NCBI GenBank assembly: GCA_905183005.1
Contig: CAJJDO010000002.1
Span: 1,017,450 to 1,081,449, forward strand
Length of the DNA: 64,000 nucleotides
Direction: 5' to 3'
Source: Paramecium pentaurelia
Lineage: Eukaryota; Ciliophora; Oligohymenophorea; Peniculida; Parameciidae
How positions within the stretch are numbered: position 1 is the first letter of the stretch; each line of letters begins with the position of its first letter. Below are positions 61,148 to 64,000 of this stretch, piece by piece. A model generated the notes under the pieces. It searched no databases, had not been told where the DNA came from, and saw nothing but the letters and a program-made list of their open reading frames with translations. Both the position numbers and the translations under genes were made by a program.

Positions 61148-61958
61148 ATGATGGTTGAGGAGAGACAATTAGAACAATAATAGCAAATCATCAAATTTGT
61201 TACAAAATTAAGATCTCTTTGCTAGGTAGAATTACCTCGTCACCAATGCAATGATTCATGCTAATAGTTTTATAACACAACCCACTTAACTTAGCAGTTT
61301 GATATAAACAATTAGCTTGAACATCATTAATTTAAAAATGGATGAAATCTGAAAATATCTACACCTGCTGCTTAACAAGTAGAGTAAATTTAAGATCTTA
61401 AAAAATCATAACAATCGATAGTAGATTAAAAAATCGCCTCATTATTTAATTAGAGTGTTACAGTTATTTATTTTGATGAGACAAATTTTGGAAGAAACTT
61501 AAAAGCTCAAAAATGGTGGCAAAAGAAAAATAATATGGTTTTTTGGCCTTTAAATGTGTGACAGGAAGTGTTAATTGATTTTTATTTACAAAGTCTTATT
61601 GAGTTTACTCAATCACACTTGCTAGGAAAATGATTATTGTCTTATTTTAGAGAACACAACTATTCACAAGGCAGAGAGAATCTAAAAAATATTACAACTC
61701 TGTAACCATCAGTTTCTACCACCTTATAGTCCATAATTAATTTGTATCGAACATCTTTGGGCTTAGGTTAAGCTATAGTTGAGTAGAAAATAGCGTTCAT
61801 TAATTAGTCAAGAATTTCATCAAATTCATCTTATTCTTAATAACATATCAATAAATGAGGTTTAGTAAACTTGTTAGTCGAATTTAAAATATTTAAGAGC
61901 TTGCATATAAAGAGAGGAAACTTTGAGAACTATGGAGGGTCTACTGTTACAAATTTGA
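61148..61958 (+). mobile_element. Tc1/mariner (IS630-type) transposase relic
   Basis: Plus-strand frame from ATG 61148 is open, apart from TGA at 61343-61345, to TGA 61559-61561, and contains VIYFDETNFGRNLKAQKWW, the first catalytic-Asp block of IS630/Tc1 DDE enzymes (Asp codon 61475-61477). After a frameshift, a second frame (about 61644-61958) reads ILENTTIHKAERIQKIL, where the family has (M/L)DNAxIHK, then FLPPYSPQLICIEHLWAQVK, matching the LPPYSPxLNPIExxW block with the final acidic residue (Glu codon 61749-61751). The second catalytic Asp is replaced by Glu. Spacing from that residue to the last Glu is 32 residues, in the Tc1/mariner range. With two nonsense/frameshift lesions and a lost catalytic Asp it is inactive. 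Terminal inverted repeats were not found. Confidence 0.85.
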
Positions 61959-62589
61959 AAAAAAATATAAATTTTATTTAACTTCATTTATATGATAAAA
62001 TTATTTTAAAGATACTAAGTAAATCAATAATTGATTGAAACATTTTATTTCGGATAAAAATAAGTTAGTAGCTTTTATTAAAAAGAATAAATATGTTAAA
62101 TTATATGAGTAGAGAAATAAACGCGAATAAATCATAAGAGGAATCAAAATTTGAGTAATAATATCAACAAATAGTAAAAATTCAGATAGAAACATATTGG
62201 ATATTTGCTGAAAGTGTGCCAAAAAAATTATTGTTCTCGACTTTATAATTTTAAGAAAGAGATTTGCACTTCAATAATAATGAACAATAAATTCAACTAC
62301 AACTAAAGATCAAATATTCATTATTAAAAAATAAAGTGTGATCTCCCAATATAAGTAAAGATTTATACTCTACATTATTAACAATTTATAAGTTATTCAA
62401 TTTCAAAGCTTCCAGTTTAACATTGAAGAATTGAATTCTTAATTGCCTAGTTTACATTATTATAACCAATCCCAAATCTACTCAGAGTTTGAACTTCTAT
62501 TTTCAAAAATGCCAAAGATAACTTTATCGATTTTACAGGATATAACTTAGAGTGTGAGCAAAAGAAATTCAATATTAAAATAAAAGATA
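61959..62589. other. Interval between transposase relic and WD40 gene
   Basis: About 630 bp with no convincing frame; the minus-strand open stretch at 62001-62222 has random-looking composition. May contain the element's 3' end and the promoter of the gene at 62590. Confidence 0.5.
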
Positions 62590-64000
62590 ATGGATCAAAC
62601 TTTTTAAGAGAAGGAAGTTCCAGCAGACATCTTTTATTAAATTAAAGATGTAGATGAACATATATTTGGTGTCATATTAGAAATTTTTCGAAATGAAATA
62701 GTTTAAGACTGTATTGGATTTCTTTCCGATTATCGAAATCAAAAACATTTAGAATAATAAATCATACAAGGAGTGAATTTAAATTAGGTTGAGATTTAAT
62801 AGAAATTTTCTGCTTTTAGAAATGACATCAAAATAATTAGTGATGTCTTAAAAAAATTAAAAGGTCATGACTTTAATAACAAAGACTATTCAAGTGAAGA
62901 AAATTATGAATTTACATTAAGTCTAATTAATAGTATCAAGGATGATAGATAGATCATAGAATTTTTATTATTTTTAGTTCGCATTACATCTATAGATAAC
63001 ACTTTAATAAAATGTGGGTCTAATTCATTACATATATTAGTTTAGATGAAGGTTGATATAAGAGACAAAAATTTTTAAAATATTAAGATTTAAAATACTT
63101 CTCTTGTTGGTGCTAATTTTGTTCGATGCAATTTAAGTGGATCTGAATTTTATAATATTAACATTAGTGGAATGAATTTGAATGGAGCATTATTATTGAA
63201 TTGTAAATGGAACAACTTAAGAATCAATGAATTAAATAAAATAAATACTCAGGCTTGCTCAGTCTGTTTCTCTCCTGATGGAAATATTTTAGCTTCTGGT
63301 AGTCATGATCATTCTATCCGCCTATGGGACGTTAAGACAGGATAATAAATAGCTAAATTAGATGGTCATAGTAGCATTGTCTATTCAGTGTGTTTCTCTC
63401 CTGATGGAAATAAGTTAGTATCTGGTAGTGGTGATAAGTCTATTCTTTTATGGGATGTTAAAACTAAGAAAATAATAGCCAAATTGGATGGTCATAGTAG
63501 TGATGTATAAGCAGTCTGTTTCTCATGTGATGGACAAAAATTAGCTTCTGGTAGTAGGGATAAGTCTATCCGTCTATGGGATATCACAAAAAGATAATTA
63601 AAAGTCAAATTGAATGGTCATACTAGTTATATCTAATCACTGTGTTTCTCTCCTGATGGAAATATATTAGTATCTGGTAGTGGTGATAAGTCTATCCGTC
63701 TATGGAATGTTAGAACTAAGAAAATAATAGCCTAATTGAAAGGACATAGTAGTGATGTATAAACAGTCTGTTTCTCACCTGATGGAAATACATTAGTGTC
63801 TGGAAGTTAGGATAAGTCGATCCGTCTCTGGGATGTAAAGACAGGAGAGAAAAAGGCCAAATTAAACGGTCATACTAGCACTGTCTATTCAGTATGTTTC
63901 TCTCCTGATGGAAATACATTAGCTTCTGGTAGTAATGATAAGTCTATCCGTCTATGGGATGTCAAAACAGGATTATAAAAAGCCAAATTAGATGGTCATA
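62590..64000 (+). CDS. Pentapeptide-repeat plus WD40 protein, 3' end beyond the window
   Basis: ATG at 62590-62592 (MDQTFQEKEVPADIFYQIKD) and open to the window end (470 codons visible). The N-terminal 160 residues are helical. Residues about 165-215 have a pentapeptide-like run with A(N/D)LxxxxL/F spacing (TSLVGANFVRCNLSGSEFY, then NISGMNLNGALLLNC). From about residue 222 come perfect 42-residue WD40 blades, each SVCFSPDGNxLxSGSxDxS followed by IRLWDVKTGxxxAKLxGHxS; five are complete and a sixth is cut by the window end. Such regular GH...WD blades build a closed propeller. This combination is familiar from Paramecium multigene families. Regularity contrasts with the degenerate blades of the four WD40 genes to the left, so it is a different subfamily. 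Confidence 0.9.
63256..64000 (+). repeat. 126-bp tandem WD40-coding repeats with higher-order pairing
   Basis: Repeat units of 126 bp (42 codons) start with the SVCFSPDG-coding segment near 63259, 63385, 63511, 63637, 63763 and 63889. They are highly alike at DNA level. The second and fourth units share private features (TTAGTATCTGGTAGTGGTGA and the KKIIA-coding segment plus a following GHSSDVQ-coding segment), which suggests duplication of a two-unit, 252-bp block. Confidence 0.8.

Noticed and set aside
1..64000. CRISPR arrays, bacterial operons, rRNA genes, telomeric C4A2/C3A3 repeats
   Set aside because: None seen anywhere in the window; the sequence is nuclear ciliate DNA.

Overview
The window reads as ciliate nuclear DNA, almost certainly Paramecium. 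Three things in the sequence support this. (1) Long open frames appear only if TAA and TAG are read as Gln and TGA is the sole stop. (2) Introns are tiny (21-40 nt, GTA...TAG) and restore frame exactly in many genes. (3) Base composition is extremely AT-rich, with short intergenic gaps in the left two thirds. Standard-code ORF calling breaks these genes into pieces, so every CDS below was re-read with TGA-only stops on both strands. No bacterial signals (operons, ribosome binding sites, CRISPR) are expected or seen. Species, and macronuclear versus germline origin, cannot be settled from the window.

Layout. 1-42 kb is gene-dense. It holds four minus-strand genes of unknown function (1-3.9 kb); a kinesin with a degenerate motor; an acidic nuclear-type protein; an FG nucleoporin; an unknown coiled-coil protein; a CAMK-type protein kinase; a CS-domain protein convergent with a mitochondrial-type thioredoxin; a membrane-anchored pseudo-aspartyl protease; four paralogous zinc-finger/coiled-coil/WD40 proteins (19.4, 23.0, 30.7 and 36.4 kb); a multi-pass membrane protein; a GNAT acetyltransferase; an eleven-module MORN-like repeat gene; and a hybrid sensor histidine kinase. 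43.7-52.3 kb is one giant minus-strand gene encoding a secreted-then-membrane-anchored Cys-rich, beta-helix and multi-TM surface-type protein. 52.3-62.6 kb is gene-poor: one intact TPR gene (56.5-57.5 kb) lies among decayed protein-like frames, including an unmistakable Tc1/mariner (IS630-type) DDE transposase relic and an upstream companion ORF relic. The window ends inside a pentapeptide-repeat plus WD40 gene (62.6 kb onward).

How genes relate. This is a eukaryotic chromosome of singly transcribed genes, not operons. Themes are cytoskeleton and scaffolding (kinesin, WD40 family, TPR, MORN-like) and signalling (kinase, histidine kinase). The most striking structural feature is repeat-coding genes whose introns recur at the same place in every repeat (MORN-like gene, TPR gene), which implies that exon-intron units were duplicated together. 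Exon sums are divisible by three for nearly all genes described, so most coordinates are firm; uncertain ends are stated in the entries.
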